Assembly: GCA_922989275.2 (NCBI GenBank)
Contig: OV277864.1
Coordinates: forward strand, 74,094,158-74,158,157
Direction of reading: 5' to 3'
Source: Gari tellinella
Lineage: Eukaryota; Mollusca; Bivalvia; Cardiida; Psammobiidae
Length of the DNA: 64,000 nt
A model generated the notes under the pieces. That model did no database searches. It was given only the letters and a program-made list of their open reading frames with translations, and was not told the DNA's origin. Made by a program: the position numbers and the translations under genes. Below are positions 27,501 to 42,500 of this stretch, piece by piece; the first letter of the stretch is position 1; every line of letters begins with the position of its first letter.

Positions 27501-30500
27501 TGTTTTAAAAGAAATTACCAGTGTTTATGATATTATTTTGAATAAAGTTTCAAATGCCATCTCATGTTACTGTATTTTCAAAACAATTCTTGCACTTCAT
27601 GAAATGGGAAACCTGCTACCTCTAACCCTTTCGAAGCCCTAGGCAACTATAAAGCTGACTTTGCAAATGGTTTGGATCAAATCAGTAGCCACGAAAAACA
27701 CTAAAACGATTCTTTACTGAATGGTTGAGCACTTTAAGGCACATTCTGCTTTACTTTCAACCTGCCTGCTCGAAGTGGTCACCTGCCTTTGATACTAGAA
27801 ATAGGCTATGGGGTAATGGGTTACATTCTTAAAATTAAAATCTATGTAGCAATATCACAGCTTACCTTTTTATTTTGCCCATTAAGCTCACTTATGTAGA
27901 TCACGCCAGCGGCCCCATTCCTGCCTTGGGTACCTCCCCCTCCATATGCAGTGATGTTACTGGTATCTACATAGCCACTGATAGAGAAGACAGCTATGAA
28001 ACCCCCACCACCACCACCAGAAGTTGGTGAAGAGCCACCACCAGCATGGATCTGACCTGGAGAACAACACGTAGTATCACAGTAAGCCTCATATTTGCAA
28101 TTCTGCACAACTATGCATGTCGATTTTAACCTTTTTTCCCCTTGTTTAACTCTTTGAACCCTAGTCCCGCATATAGGCGTGCTTTTCAAACAGTGTACAT
28201 GTGAATAGTACACTTGTCCTATGCAAACAGTGAAGACCCTGATCAGAGGGCTCCTTTCGGAGCCCTCTGATCAGGTTCTTCACTGTTTGTCACAATGCCA
28301 AACATTGACAAAAACAACCCTTAAAAGTCAGAAATGGACTAGACTAAAATGGAAACTGGAATTTTCCATTTAAAGTTTCAGGGAGGAAAGAGTTAAGGCA
28401 GGCTACCTTTAAACTTGCCTTCTGCTTTAAGCAACCATCTATCAGGATGCAGAAAACATTTACTATAGTTATTTGTCAGGAGATATTAGTAACATGTATA
28501 GAAAGTTGATGAATGTCACAGACTGCAACATTTCCACCATTGCTCATTGGTGCAAATCACCATTTATAGTAGATCATTTAAGTAAAACATTATGAAAGTA
28601 ATGCAGAAAGTTTCTCATCTGAGCGCAGTTATCAGAATAGGTTATGGAATTCCTGTGGTCCTTATGTATAGGAAGGGTTAAAAGTTATTAACCTTTGTAC
28701 TGCTGGAACTGAATATATCTGTCCTTTGCAAACAGTGTAGACCAAGATGAGAGAGTTCTTGAAGAAGACTTTGATCAGGGTCTGCATTGTGTGTAATGCA
28801 TTATAATATTATTGGGAAAAACCCACAATAATAAATGTAAACTATTAATTCACCAGGGGCCCGTTTCATAAAACTTCGCACGACAAAAACGGTCGTAAGT
28901 CAAAAGTTTAAAATACATTTAATATCTGATTTCTCTATCTAATCCTTCTTGTGACATCTCTTTGGAATCTTATTTTCAAGATGATTCCAAAGAGATATCA
29001 CAAGACAGGATTAGATGGAGAAATAAATAATAATTGAGACTTTAATAATCTGACTTATGACAATATTTTTCGTACGAAGTTTTATGAAACAGACAAGTCC
29101 ACTGAAAAATATGAGTACAAGCAGAATGGATAACCTACCTGATATTTTTGCTGTGGTACAAGAGATCCACACACTGCCACCCGCTGCTCCACCAGAATTA
29201 ACATTTCTTGTTGCTGAAGCTCCACTACAGTAGAAAACAGAGGGAAATATTTCCTAAGATTCTTTAATTTATCAGGCCAAGCAAGAACTAAGAATAGGTA
29301 TCTCTATGATGAATAGATAAAGGATTGAAAAGGTGATGCTATAAAGGAAAAGGTTAGCCCATTACTCCATATATATGCATTTGTACATACATGTATTTAA
29401 TTTATTCCTCCATTGAAGAAAATAGTTCGAATTTATAAAGTCACAAATAAGTATCATAGAAATATTTTCTATATTCTAGCATATTGTAGTTTAAAGCAGG
29501 CTGAAAGTAAAGCAGAATGTGCCTTAAGGCACATTCTGCTTTACTTTCACCGACTTTAAGTGGTCACCTGTCTTCAAAACTAGAAACAGATAATGGAATA
29601 AATGGTTAAACTTACTCTGCATTGATTTGTCCCCTCATTTCTATCAATCCAGTAACATTTAACTTTAGTGCCCCGCCTCCTGCAGTATGATCTCCACCAG
29701 ATCCTGGAAGTTCTGGTTTCATGTAATCATCATAGGCTCCAGTACAGTGGTAGGTGTTAGTGGGACCAGCTCCTTGACCGCTGTGTCCAGCTCCATAGTT
29801 AGTGAGGAAACCTGTCATGAAAATAGGTATTCTAGCACAATCTATAAGTGTCCTGCAATGTGATTGGCTCATGTGACATATTACAGTATATAAAATATAT
29901 CTAACTTGTCACAAATGTTGCAAATCGAAAATGGTTCTATAGATTAAGTTAGAAAATAAGATTTATTTTACTGTAACTTTTTGACTTTGATAAAAAAAAA
30001 AAAAATTACAGTGCAATTTTAAGTAGAATCGAGGCTTTATTTTAATGGACAATACTTGTCTGGAAACTTGCCTCTTAGGTGAATGGGTTACAAAAAACAA
30101 CACACAAAGTAAAGAAGATTTTTCCAGTCAACAATACCTGGTCCTGATGCCTTGTGTCCCTGTTCACTGAGGTCTATCACCCCTCCCTCTTCAATGATGG
30201 CTGAAGCAGCTCTGATGTTCAGCGAGCCTGACACAATCTTGCCTGTTGGGGCAATATAGAGGCTGTTGAGGCTCATGGTGTAATTACGAGTGCCTGTCAT
30301 ATAAATCAGTCCACCTGCAAGGATCTTCAGGTCTGAGATAGTATAAGAGCCTTGAAATACACTGCCCTGAAAAAAAAACCAATAAACTTTGGTATTTGAT
30401 TTACAGGTAAACCATTGTAACTATCGACAGAGAGGTTATTGGTTCATTTGATTCAACTTGTTTATTCAATAAATCTTAATAATTATATCATAAACTACAA

Positions 30501-33500
30501 AAAATAAATATTAAATTTACATGGGGATATTATAAAGATAAATTATTAATATTTGTGCATTTCAAACCCACATTACACTTTATTAAAATATTGGAAGTTT
30601 ACGAGTTACCTTTCAAATCAATCAATAAATGGGAGAAAACTCAATTAACTTGTTTGTGGGGGTAAAATTAATGTTGTAAACCTGTGAACTACTGGTGGCT
30701 TTAAAATCAATTGTTGTTTTGATAATGGTCAAGTCAGTTGCTCCTCCAAGCTGACCGCTGATGATGTTGTCTGCGTTGTACCACTTCACTGTACGTGGAA
30801 GCTCCAGCAGCCCATTCTTATACACAACAACACTGGCAGGGAAGTAAAGATCTGGGCTACTAGAATCAACAGCTCTGTAAAATACATTGTACCAGAATAA
30901 AATTATATATAGATGAAGATAACCTTAGTTTTGAACACAGGTGACCACTTAAAGAAGGTTAAAAGAAAAGCAGAATGTCCGATTCATAAGAAAACGATTT
31001 TTTAAGCACATGAGAATCCAACTGGGAAAGTTTTAACCATAATGGTCTTGTTTGGGCAATAGCGGCAAGAGCTGTTGAAAAGAGGAAATCGTTGTTCGGA
31101 AGCGTATTGTAGGGACAGAGGGCACTGTACCATTAACCTGCAAAGAATTAAATGTTTTACAGAAACTTATTGTGTTGCAAACATGTAGCAATATACTAGG
31201 GGACCGTTTTACTAAAGTACTTACGCAAAATTTTTGCGTAAGTCAAAATCGTTTTACTCTTATTTTTCGATCATTAACTATTGCAAACAGCAAATAGCTA
31301 GATCAGAGGACATGCTAAAGCGCGTCCTCTGATCTGGCTATTTACTGTTTGTAGCAAGTGATAATCAAAAATATGAATTAAAATTTAAAATTTTGACTTA
31401 CGCAAATAATTTGCATAAGTTGTTTAGTAAAACGGGCCCTAGATCATGCTAGGTAGACCAAGATCAACCGTCATGTGAAGGAAGCCATGGCCTGTCATGG
31501 TCTACACTGTTTGAAATGCACTAAAAATCTAATTTGCACTGATGGAAACCCATACCTGACAGTAAATTCCTGATGAGCTCCAATATGAATGGTTCCCAGC
31601 TTAACATCATCACTAATGGTACCTCTACCTCTCAGTGACCTCACTAGTACACTGTGTACAACACTAGGATCTCTGCTGGGATCCAGCGCAACATGAGCTC
31701 CAGGGAACAAGTACAGTTCATCCACAGTCAGGGTACCAGAAGATGGGAAGACAATCCATGATCGACTGTGGTCATCGTTCTTAATGCGGGTAATGTTGAA
31801 AGAACCTATGGCTTTCTGAAGTGAAATGATAGATTGAAATTATCCATAAAGCAGACTGATTCTAGATAAATCACCACTGAACTATAAATTTCATTAAAGC
31901 TGCAAGATAAATACATGAAATGCATTAGATAATAGATTTCAAGGATTAACTAGAGCTATCACTGAAGGTGATTGATACCCCCACTCCAAACTGACCTGTC
32001 AACAAACAGCACAAAGACATGTAGAAAGAATAATACATGCATATTAAGGAACTAAATTTCAAGTTGAAAAGGGGCATTATTCTGTCAAATTTTATGCAAG
32101 AGTTGTCACACTTTAAGAAAAGTCTCACAGTACAACAGTAATAATGTGTACCAAGTTTGAAGACAATGTCATGAATAGTTTTCAAGAAAATGGCATGTTG
32201 CAAGAAAATAGAAGAAAATTTCAAGTTAAAAAGGGGCATAATTCTGTCATTTGTTGGCAAGAGTTATGTAACTTCAAGTAAAGTCTGCAAACATCGCACT
32301 TATAATGTGTACCAAGTTTGAAGACAATGTCATAAATAGTTTTCAAGGAAATGACAAAATTATAAGTTATGAAGGTGCATAATTCTGTCAAATTTTATGC
32401 AAGAGTTGTTAAACTTGAATAAAAGTCTCACAATACAAAACTCATAATGTGTACTAAGTTTGAAGACAATATCATGAAAAGTTTTCAAGAAAATTCTCAA
32501 TTAAGAGACAAAAAATCAAGTTAAAAAGGGGCATAATTATGTCAAATTTGGCGCAAGAGTTATTAAACTTGTTAATGAGTGTCCCCAAATAACATTGATA
32601 ATGTATAGCAAGTTTGAAGATTGTATCATAAACATTTTTCAAGAAAAAGGCAAATGTCCCGGAAGAACGCGACGGACGGACAAGGCGTTTCTTATATAGC
32701 CACCACCACTAGTGGTGGTGGGGGTATTATAATATCACACTTTATCAGCTATTTAACCCTTCACTCCATAGCCTGTTTTTAAGTTTTGAAGACATAAATC
32801 CCTTAAAGCAGATTAAAAGTAAAGCAGAAAATGCCTTATGGCACATTCTGATTTACTTTTAGTCTGCTTTCGGCTAACTAGGATATACATGTAGATAATA
32901 TTTTTGTTACAAGCATATACATGACAGTATAAATTGGAACTATTTTCTTCAGTAAAGGAATAAATTAAAGGTACAAAACAGCATAATTATCCATGAAGCT
33001 ATGAGTTAGTAATTTTGGTTATTAATATTATAAACGAGCCCAAAGTAAAATCACTAATATTCTTTTTAGTGAATCTATATCAAAAGTTTTACAATCCTTA
33101 CAGGTACATCATATGGAACATTATTGTTGATATAGAGCCTGGCCATGTTGCCTCCAGTATCGTGGACATGAACAGTACCAGCCCCACCATAGCTGTGCTG
33201 TGAGGCTCCTCCATAGGCTGTGTGTAAGCCAGTGTATTCAGAGTTAGTGTAGACTATAGACACTCTGCCACCAGCACCTCCTCCTGATGTAGAGGAACCT
33301 GTAATACATTACGTGGTATAACAATTTAACAAGGGTCACTATATCCCTAAATCGCTCACCTGGTAAACTATGTAAAACTTAACCTATAGTGACCTAGATT
33401 ATGATCTGACATGACCTACAATCAACCCTGGCCTTGATTTCTATGAGGCAAACATTTTGAGCAAGTTCCGTTAAGAACAAATAAGATTTGTAGTTTCTAG

Positions 33501-36500
33501 AGTATTAACAAGGTATTTCTATGATTTGACATAGTGAAAAGTTTTGGACCAGACATGAACAATATTTAAACTTGACCTAGATATCAATGAGGCAAACATT
33601 TTGACCGAGTTTAATTAAGATCCAATCAGATTTGTAGCCTCTAGAATGTTAACAAGGTTTTTATATGATTTGACCTAGTGACCTAGTTTTTTACCTGACA
33701 TGACCCACATTCAAACTTGACCTAAATTTCTTCAAGAAAAACATTGTCATCAAGTTTCATGAAGATCAGATGAAATTTGTAGTCGCTAGAGAATTAACGA
33801 ACCAATTGTGGATGGACTGACAATGGACATCCAGCCATCCTAATAGCACACCATGGCACTTCATGCCAGGTGAGCTAAAAACTGCAAACATAATTATGCC
33901 CTTTTAGACAGTAGAACTCATCGAGAATTATGATAACACATAACTGTAAGTTTGAGAAAAAAAGTTGACAACGAACGGACAAAGGACGGACGGACATTGC
34001 CATACCATAAAACATCCTGTCTGAAGATGGAAGAAACCGCTACAGCAGTTCCATATTGATAATTTGTCAACATTAACCATTGAAATAAAGTCAGTAAGTG
34101 ACCAAAGTAGAGGGGTTTTATTGTATTAGTAAGCTTTCATATTCATACCCTTTCCTCCGTTAGCTGATACCTGTCCTTTGCCATTGAGTGTTGTTGTCTT
34201 TATAAAGATACTGCCACCACTAGCTCCACCCACATTACTGCTGCCATCTTGTCCATTGGCACTGATCACACCTGTGGTTTGTAAATTGTCAAGCTAACAT
34301 ATTGTAAACAGTTTTCTTTATCTATTTACTATCTGTCATCTGTTTTCAAAACTAGAAACAGGCTATGGGGTAATGGGTTAAATTTCAGCTTGCATTATTA
34401 AGTTATTATTTGCTTGTTCTTCATCAGAATAGGATAGAAGTATGAAAAGGCATTTCTATGAGCACATGGTAAAAGGTTTTGATATGAAAGAAAGGGGTAA
34501 ATAGTACATCAATAGCTTGTATCAAGTATTGAATATACTTGACCATTTAAAGCAGATTAAAAGTAAAGCAGAATGCTCCTTAAGGTGCTAGAATATTGCA
34601 AATATTTCTTATGGTGCATATTCATTGTTGTATAAATTGGAACTATTTTTTGAATGGAGGAATATATTAAAGTCATAAAAAGGCATATCTATGGAATAAT
34701 GGGTTACTTCAAGAAAATGATAAATTCTTAACAGTAATAATTAAACATATAGTTTCGATATAGATCGAGGGCCCATATGCTAAACGAGGCCCATGAATCG
34801 AATGCTTACCATCTATCTGGGCTGTGGTGACATCAAACTCTAGTATTCCTCCACCTATCACCTCCTCATTATTAGTGACGTCCTTGTACCAACTATTACT
34901 GCCTGCTACCCTGGGGCTTGTAACATCACCATAGTACATGCCACCTCCATTGGTGATTTTTCTAGTTCCCTTACCCCCCTGTCCACCATGACCTGCTCCA
35001 CTGCCAAACTCTCCCAGTCCTGGACCACCATCACTGTGTACAGCCTTTACAAAATAAAATATCAGTGTGTACAGCCTTCACAAAATAAATTATCAGTGTG
35101 TACAGCCTTTACAAAATAAATTATCTTGTATTACTTCATAAAGTAAACATGTGCACAACAAGACACATTTCCTGTATCTTAGCAAATGGTAGCTAAAAGC
35201 AGGCTGAAAATAAAGCAGAATGCACCTGAAGGTGATTTTTCTTTAAAACTAAGTCTTCCCCCCATAGCCACCATAAAATCCTCCTATATCCAATTGTGTT
35301 CAAAGCAAGTTTCCGATTAACGCATGATGAAAGAACAGCAGAAAGCCTAAAGGAGCTTCAAGCAATCATAAACTTGAGGGGGACAGTTTATCATAAATAA
35401 ATTATACAATTAAGATTTATTTCATTTTAACCAATCTCAAAAAAAATCTTCAGTTTGTTATATAAGACCTTGATGAGGAACTGGTGAATATTTCTTAGGG
35501 TACTTCTTTGGAGCAAAGTATTAAGTTTGAAGTGCCTGCAGCCAAGTGAAAGTATTAGAGATCTAAAAGTTCTTTTCTCTATTTCAAAACGATAAATGAT
35601 TCATGCTAACACTACATTATTTTCCACCTCACCTTGGCATTTGCTGTGATGTTAGCAAAGTTCTCAACAATCAGTGTATCAGCTTTAATATGGAGATTGT
35701 CAGCTTCCAATGTTCCCCCACTCTCCACAGTAAAGTTTCTTCCTGACAGGATTACACCAACACCTTTAGTGTCTACACGGAGAGTCCCTCCCCCTTTCAC
35801 AGTCACAGATTTGAAAGAAATGACTGTCATAGAACTAGAAGAAATATTTGGCCTGTAAAAGAAATAATTTATTAACTAAGTAAACATCATTTCTTTGAAA
35901 ATTTTATTTACCCTTGTAGTGAGGGAACCGAATATTATTCATACTTTGCAAACTGTGTAGACTCAGATCAGACGGCTCCTGTAGGAGCCCTCTGATCAAA
36001 TTCTGCACTGTTTGTCTTGCTTTACAATATTTTGGGACAATTTCTTTAAAATTGGCAGTGAAAGAGTTAAAGGCAAAATGTAAGCTAGGAAAGCTCAAAT
36101 AAGCAATTCTGGAGATAAGAAATATAACAGTTCTACATGTTCACTGATGTATCAAATGACATGTTTTCTCACATCACCACGTAACTATAGTACAATGGGC
36201 CACAATGGCTCTAAATCGCTCACCTGGTTCACCATGTAAAATTAACCAATAGTGACCTAGATTATGACTGGACATGACCCACAATCAACCTTTAGAGTGT
36301 TAACAAGATTTTTCTATAATTTGACCTAGTGACCTAGTTTTTGACCTGACACAATCCACATTTGATTTTGACCTAGATTTGATGTAGGCAAACATTCTGA
36401 AAATATTTCATTCAGATCTAACGAGACTTGTATCCTCTAGAGGGTTAACACTGTTTTTCTTTGATTTGGCCTAGTGACCTAGTTTTTGATCGGACATGAC

Positions 36501-39500
36501 CCACATTCGAACTTGACCTAGATATCAATTGGGCAAACATTCTAAGTTACATTAAAATCCAATAAGATTTGTAGCCTCTAGAGTGTTAATAAGGTTTTTC
36601 TAAGATTTGACCTAGTGACCTAGTTTTTAACTGGACATGACCCATATTCAAAATTGACCTATATTTCATCAAGACAAACATTTTGATCAAGTTTCATAAA
36701 GATCCATTGAGATTTGTAGCCTCTAGAGTGTTAACAAGGTTTTTCTATAATTTGACCTAGTAACCTAGTTTTTGACCGGACATGGCCCACATTCTAACTT
36801 GACCTAAATATCAATGAGGCAAACATTCTGACCTAGTTTCATTAAGATCCATTGAGATTTGTAGCCTCTAGAGTGTTAACGAGGTTTTTCTATGATTTGA
36901 CCTAGTGACCTAGTTTTTGACCGGACATGACCCACATTCAAACTTGGCCTAGATATCAATGAGGCAAACATTCTGACCAGGTTTCATTAAGATCCATTGA
37001 GATTTTTAGCCTCTAGAGTGTTAACAAGGTTTTTCTATGATTTGACCTAGTTTTTGACCTGACATGACCCAAATTCGAACTTGACCTAGATATTAATGAG
37101 GCAAACATTCTGACCAAGTTTCATTAAGATCCATTGAGATGTGTAGCCTCTAGAGTGTTAACAAGGTTTTTCTATGAATTGACCTAGTGACCTAGTTTTT
37201 GACCTGACATGACCCACATTCGAACTTGACCTAGATATTAATGAGGCAAACATTCTGACCAAGTTTCATTAAGATCCATTGAGATTTGTAGCCTCTAGAG
37301 TGTTAACAAGGTTTTTCTATGATTTGACCTAGTTTTTGACCGGACATGACCCATATTCAAACTTGACCTAGATATCAAATGAGGCAAACATTCTGACCAA
37401 GTTTCATTAAGATCCATTGAGATTTTTAGCCTCAATAGTGTCAAAAAGGTTTTTCTATGATTTAACCTAGTGACCTAGTTTTTGATCGGACATGACCCCC
37501 ATTCGAACTTGACCTAGATATCAATGAGGCAAACATTCTGACCAAGTTTCATTAAGATCCATTGAGATTTGTAGCCTCTACAGTGTTAACAAGGTTTTTC
37601 TATGAATTGACCTAGTGACCTAGTTTTTGGGGACATGACCCACATTCGAACTTGACCTAGATTTCATCAAGACAAACATTGTCATGAAGTTTCATGAAGA
37701 TCGGATGAAATTTGTAGGCGCTAGAGTGTAAACGAACAAATGTGAACGGACGGACGGACGACGGACATTCAGCGATCCTAAAAGCTCACCTTGACACTTC
37801 GTGCCAGGTGAGCTAAAAAAAACCTCTATTATGACCACTAAATTATGTTAATAGGCATTTAGCCACTTAAAGTAAGGTTAAAGTAAAACAAAAAAGCTTC
37901 TTTAGGATAATCAGCATTCTGTGTTACATTTAGCTTGCTTTAAGCTGTCATCTGATTTTCATACAACCACATTTTTTTATAGATGTAATAGAGGCTTTTT
38001 ACTGTACTATCAGTACCTCAGTATGATGCTGCCCTGTGGACCAATGACAAGATGTTCCACTCCTGTTAGGGTACCTTCATTGTCTATAGTGATACCAGAT
38101 ACAGTCAGGGTTTGTTCTGCCTTCAGTACCCCACCCTTGTCTATCACCATACCAAACTGAAACTCTGGACTGTCACTGGGAAGACTGGCGGTAAAGTCCT
38201 GGCCTGGTCCTACACATACAGTAAAACAATGTCATTAACCTATTACTCCAGAACATACAGCATTTAGCAGCTTTATTTATTCCTATACTAAGAAAAGTGG
38301 TCCTTAACTGGGAAGTTTTGAAAATAAATCATGGTTAGCCTGCCCGATGATGTATCCCCACCTAATAACCAGGTGCTGTTTGTTTGAAAACCGGATAAAA
38401 AAAGAATTAGTATGAAAAGGGCTAACATTTAAAAGTAGAGCTTTTTTCTTTATTAAGTAATCAAAATTTATATTCTTCACATTTTTCTTATAAAGTAAAC
38501 ATCTACAGTGCAGAAGATTATGCTAAAACAATTGTGTCTACTGCAAAAAGTTTGGAACCAGATTAGATGACGAGTAACCTGACGCCTGATCAGGCTCCAC
38601 ATTGTTTGCCGCTCAGATTAAAGAGAATCATTTTCTAAAAAATGTCATTTTCTGCATTTTATTGCAATGCAGTTGCATTTCCTTTGCATTTCAATTGGAA
38701 AGATTAATGTTTTCTCCACCTTATACAGTAAAACTCGGTTATAACGAATTCCAAGGGACCTGAGGATTTACTTCGCTCTAAACATTATTCGCTATATTAA
38801 TAGTACGAAATTCGTTATAAGTTATCATCCTGGTTTGTGACTGAACTTTATATTCATTGCCATATTGAAATACGTCGCCATTATACATGTACGCGGTCAC
38901 ATTCTATATTCATACACTGGTTATTATTTACCTTGACTACCATTTAATCTTGGAATGCATTTCACGATCTATGTCACATCTTCAAGCGAAAAAATGGAAA
39001 AGAAAAATATGCAGCGATAACGCTATTTGTTAGCGCATATGCCGTGTATTCTCTTAAACTTCCATGATGCAAAACACGTAAATACACTAGTGTGTACAGT
39101 TTGATTAACACGCGAGCCGTCATATGCTCATTTCACTCGAGTTGTTATAAATATCAAGGATTTAATATTCCGTGATAATATTACCGACCTCTAATTTTTA
39201 AATCATTGAGATTTCGTTTACTTAAATCTTCTGCTTCACCGGTTGAGAGTTATCATGTTTTTATTTATTCTTTTAAACATCCAATCAAAAAGTCGAAATA
39301 ATCAGACCCGGTTATGTAAATGACACGACAATAAGATTACTTCATCTTTTTCGTCTACACGTAGGAAATGGACAAGATATGGGGCCAGTTACTTACGCAT
39401 ATCTATAATTCGACACGGATAAAAATAAACGTTTACACGAGAACTGAAAGAATATATGCATAGTTACAACACGTACAGTGAAGCGCATATTATGCTTCCA

Positions 39501-42500
39501 GGACTAATGGAGTTAACAAAGCATTACGATTATACGGTAATTATACCGTATCGTAATTACGGATCAATTCACAAGTCATCCAGATCTTATTGTGTGTTTT
39601 AACACCTATGCGTCACGGTGTTTATCGCGAGAATTACATAGGTGGCTGAAGACTGAAGCAAGATGAGACTTCGCTTTAACGAAGGTATTTTACACTGTTT
39701 TGTGAATAAAGGTACTTGAAAATCAGTTCGCCATAAACGAGAATTCGCTATAACCGAATTCGTACTAAACATGATAGTCAACATAGAATTAATGCTGAGC
39801 TCGGCCGGGGAACGAAAATAAATTCGCTATAAGCCGAAATTCGCTGTATCAGAGTTCGTTATAAAAAAGTTTTACTGTATTGCAAATTACAGGTCTCATA
39901 TGTGAAATCTAAATTCTATTTGTACATACCGACATGCCAGAGGCCTGACTTGTCTCCAGATGTTTTCTGCACCACAATTGTCTGATTGAAAGTATCGGTG
40001 TTGGTTCTATACAGAGCAAGCTGGGCTTTTCCACCAAGGTTTACTTCCTGTCAATCAAATACATTTGTGAAATACTATGCCCCATATTATGAGCATGACC
40101 TCAAAAAGATCTTGATGTATGACAACACCCAAGTTGTACTGAGCTCAATGGCTAGGTTCAAAAGGAAAGCAGAATCTAAATCTTAAATTGTGATGCAGCT
40201 ATCTTGGCTACGATTGCCACTTCCCCCTGTTGCAGTGTGACAAAAATTATGATGCATTTGTAGTCTCTAATATAGAATGTATCAAATTCAAATTGCAGAA
40301 ACTGAATAACTTGTTACGAAGGGGATAGTAATAAAGCCAAATCTGTGATTCAAAACTTTTTATGCAAGAAACCACAATACATGTATATGTATATGTTGCA
40401 AACAATGGAAACCATGATCTGAGGGCTCCATAAAGAAGCCATTCTGATCAGGGTCTGTATTTTTTCATTTTCCTGAAAACAGACATATAAATCAACACAA
40501 ACTGGTAAATATTTTTAAAAGTGGAATAGTCCATATGTTAAATTCGGCATAAAATGTGTTACATGATCACTGTAATAAATATATTTTGGGAACTTTAGAA
40601 TAGATCACAGCTTAGTGCAAGACAAAAATTAGAATTTTGTCCCACATTAAGCTAGCATCTGTTCTAAAAAGATATGCTTTTTCAAATTATGGTTGTTTAA
40701 CACTAGTTAAAGTCTAGTTTTACTACAAACCAAGCTGATTTCTTACCGTGAATGTGTGAAAGTTGGAGGTTAAGTTTTCCAGCAAGAAGGTCACAAAACT
40801 GATTTGACCTCTGTGAGTATCTGTCAGTACAGTCCAGTCTAGATCTTTGCTGAGTGGTGTGCACATATTGTCATTATTGACTGTCAGAGACTTGGTATTG
40901 TTGTTCGTGTCATGCATGAAGATAGTTCCAGCTCCACCACACTCATAACCCCTCCCACCAGTGGCAGAGAGCGCGCCAGTAAACTGATCCTCTTTATAGT
41001 GTATAGCTACACGTCCACCAGCCCCGCCCCCTCCACGACAGTCCGAACTGACAGTTGGAACTAACCCGCCATTAGCCAGTATCTGACCACTACCTGATAT
41101 GTTATTGGACATCTGAAATACAAGAATATATTATCAGGGCTCCAGATAAGGGGAGTATTTCAAAAACTAAAATCTTTATTTCTGCATTAAACCCTATGGT
41201 GTCACTACTCATTAGAATCGTCTCTTGGAGACGATTCTAATGAGTAGTAACACCATAGGATTTGGTGCTGAAATGAGAGAAAGAACAAAATAATTTGTTA
41301 ATTTGTTCAGTTTACTCCCTATTATCTTGAGCCCTGGAGAATATTCATTAAACCTTCTCCGTTTTTTTTGGTTAAATATTGATTTAATAGGTGAAAGGTC
41401 AATGTCACATGGTAAAAAAATTGATATGGTTGGAAAGGTCTTAACACAAGGGTGGTGTATGTGTTTAAATATTATAGGCATTCAAAAATAATTACGAAAG
41501 TATGTCAAAGGTCAAGGTCTGGAATTGGCATGGTTTGAAAGGTCTGGATAAAAATAGTTTTAGCCAAGGTTCAGGTTTTTGGCTAAAATTTGATTCAAAG
41601 AATTTTACAATAGTAGGTCAAATGTCAAGGTCGGGAGGGCAAAATGTTGGCATAGTTGAAAAGGTCTCATAGGTCAAGGTCAATGTCAGAAGTGCATGTT
41701 TGGAAAGATCTGGACAAAAGGAAGGACAATGCCAAGTATAAAAGGCCCATGTTTAATAGTGAAAGAGTTACAGCTCATGTTAAGGTTTTGGTTAAAAATT
41801 GATTACATAGGTCAAATGTCAAGGTCACACAGTTTAATACATTGGTATGGTTGGAAAGATCTTAACACAAGACAAATATATACCTAAAAATGGAAGCCTA
41901 AGGCCTATTGTTTCAAATGTTATAGTCATTTAAAGATTTTTACAACATAGGTCAAAGGTCAAGGTCAAGGTCACAAGGAGAAAATCTTGGCATAGTCGGA
42001 AAGGACATGACACAATTAAGTCACAGACCAACTATGAAAGCTATTTGTCCAGAAGTGCAAAATTTATAGACCCGATTAAGGTTTTGTGACACAGACAGAC
42101 AAACAGATGGATGGACGGAGAGACAGGGCAAAAACTATATGCCCCTGAAAAGCAGATTCTGGAGGCATAAAAATGCAGTCTCATTTCAGGCATATATATG
42201 GGGTCATTTGATTTACCTGAATTAAGACACTTCCACCAGCTCCACCTCCTGCTCGAGGTCCAAAGCTGTTGCCACCTGCCACATCAATAATTCCATCCAA
42301 TATCAAGTTACTGCCAGTAATATCCACAACACCTCCTGAGAAGTACAAATATATACAATCATATATTGACCCCAGAAGACTCCAAAGCTACATGTTGAAA
42401 CTTAAAAGCAGAGGCTGAGGTCAATGTCATGATTTCCTAGGGTCAACATTTTCACAAGGATTGAAAGATCTTGACTGAATGTAGGTGTGCTATAAGTATG

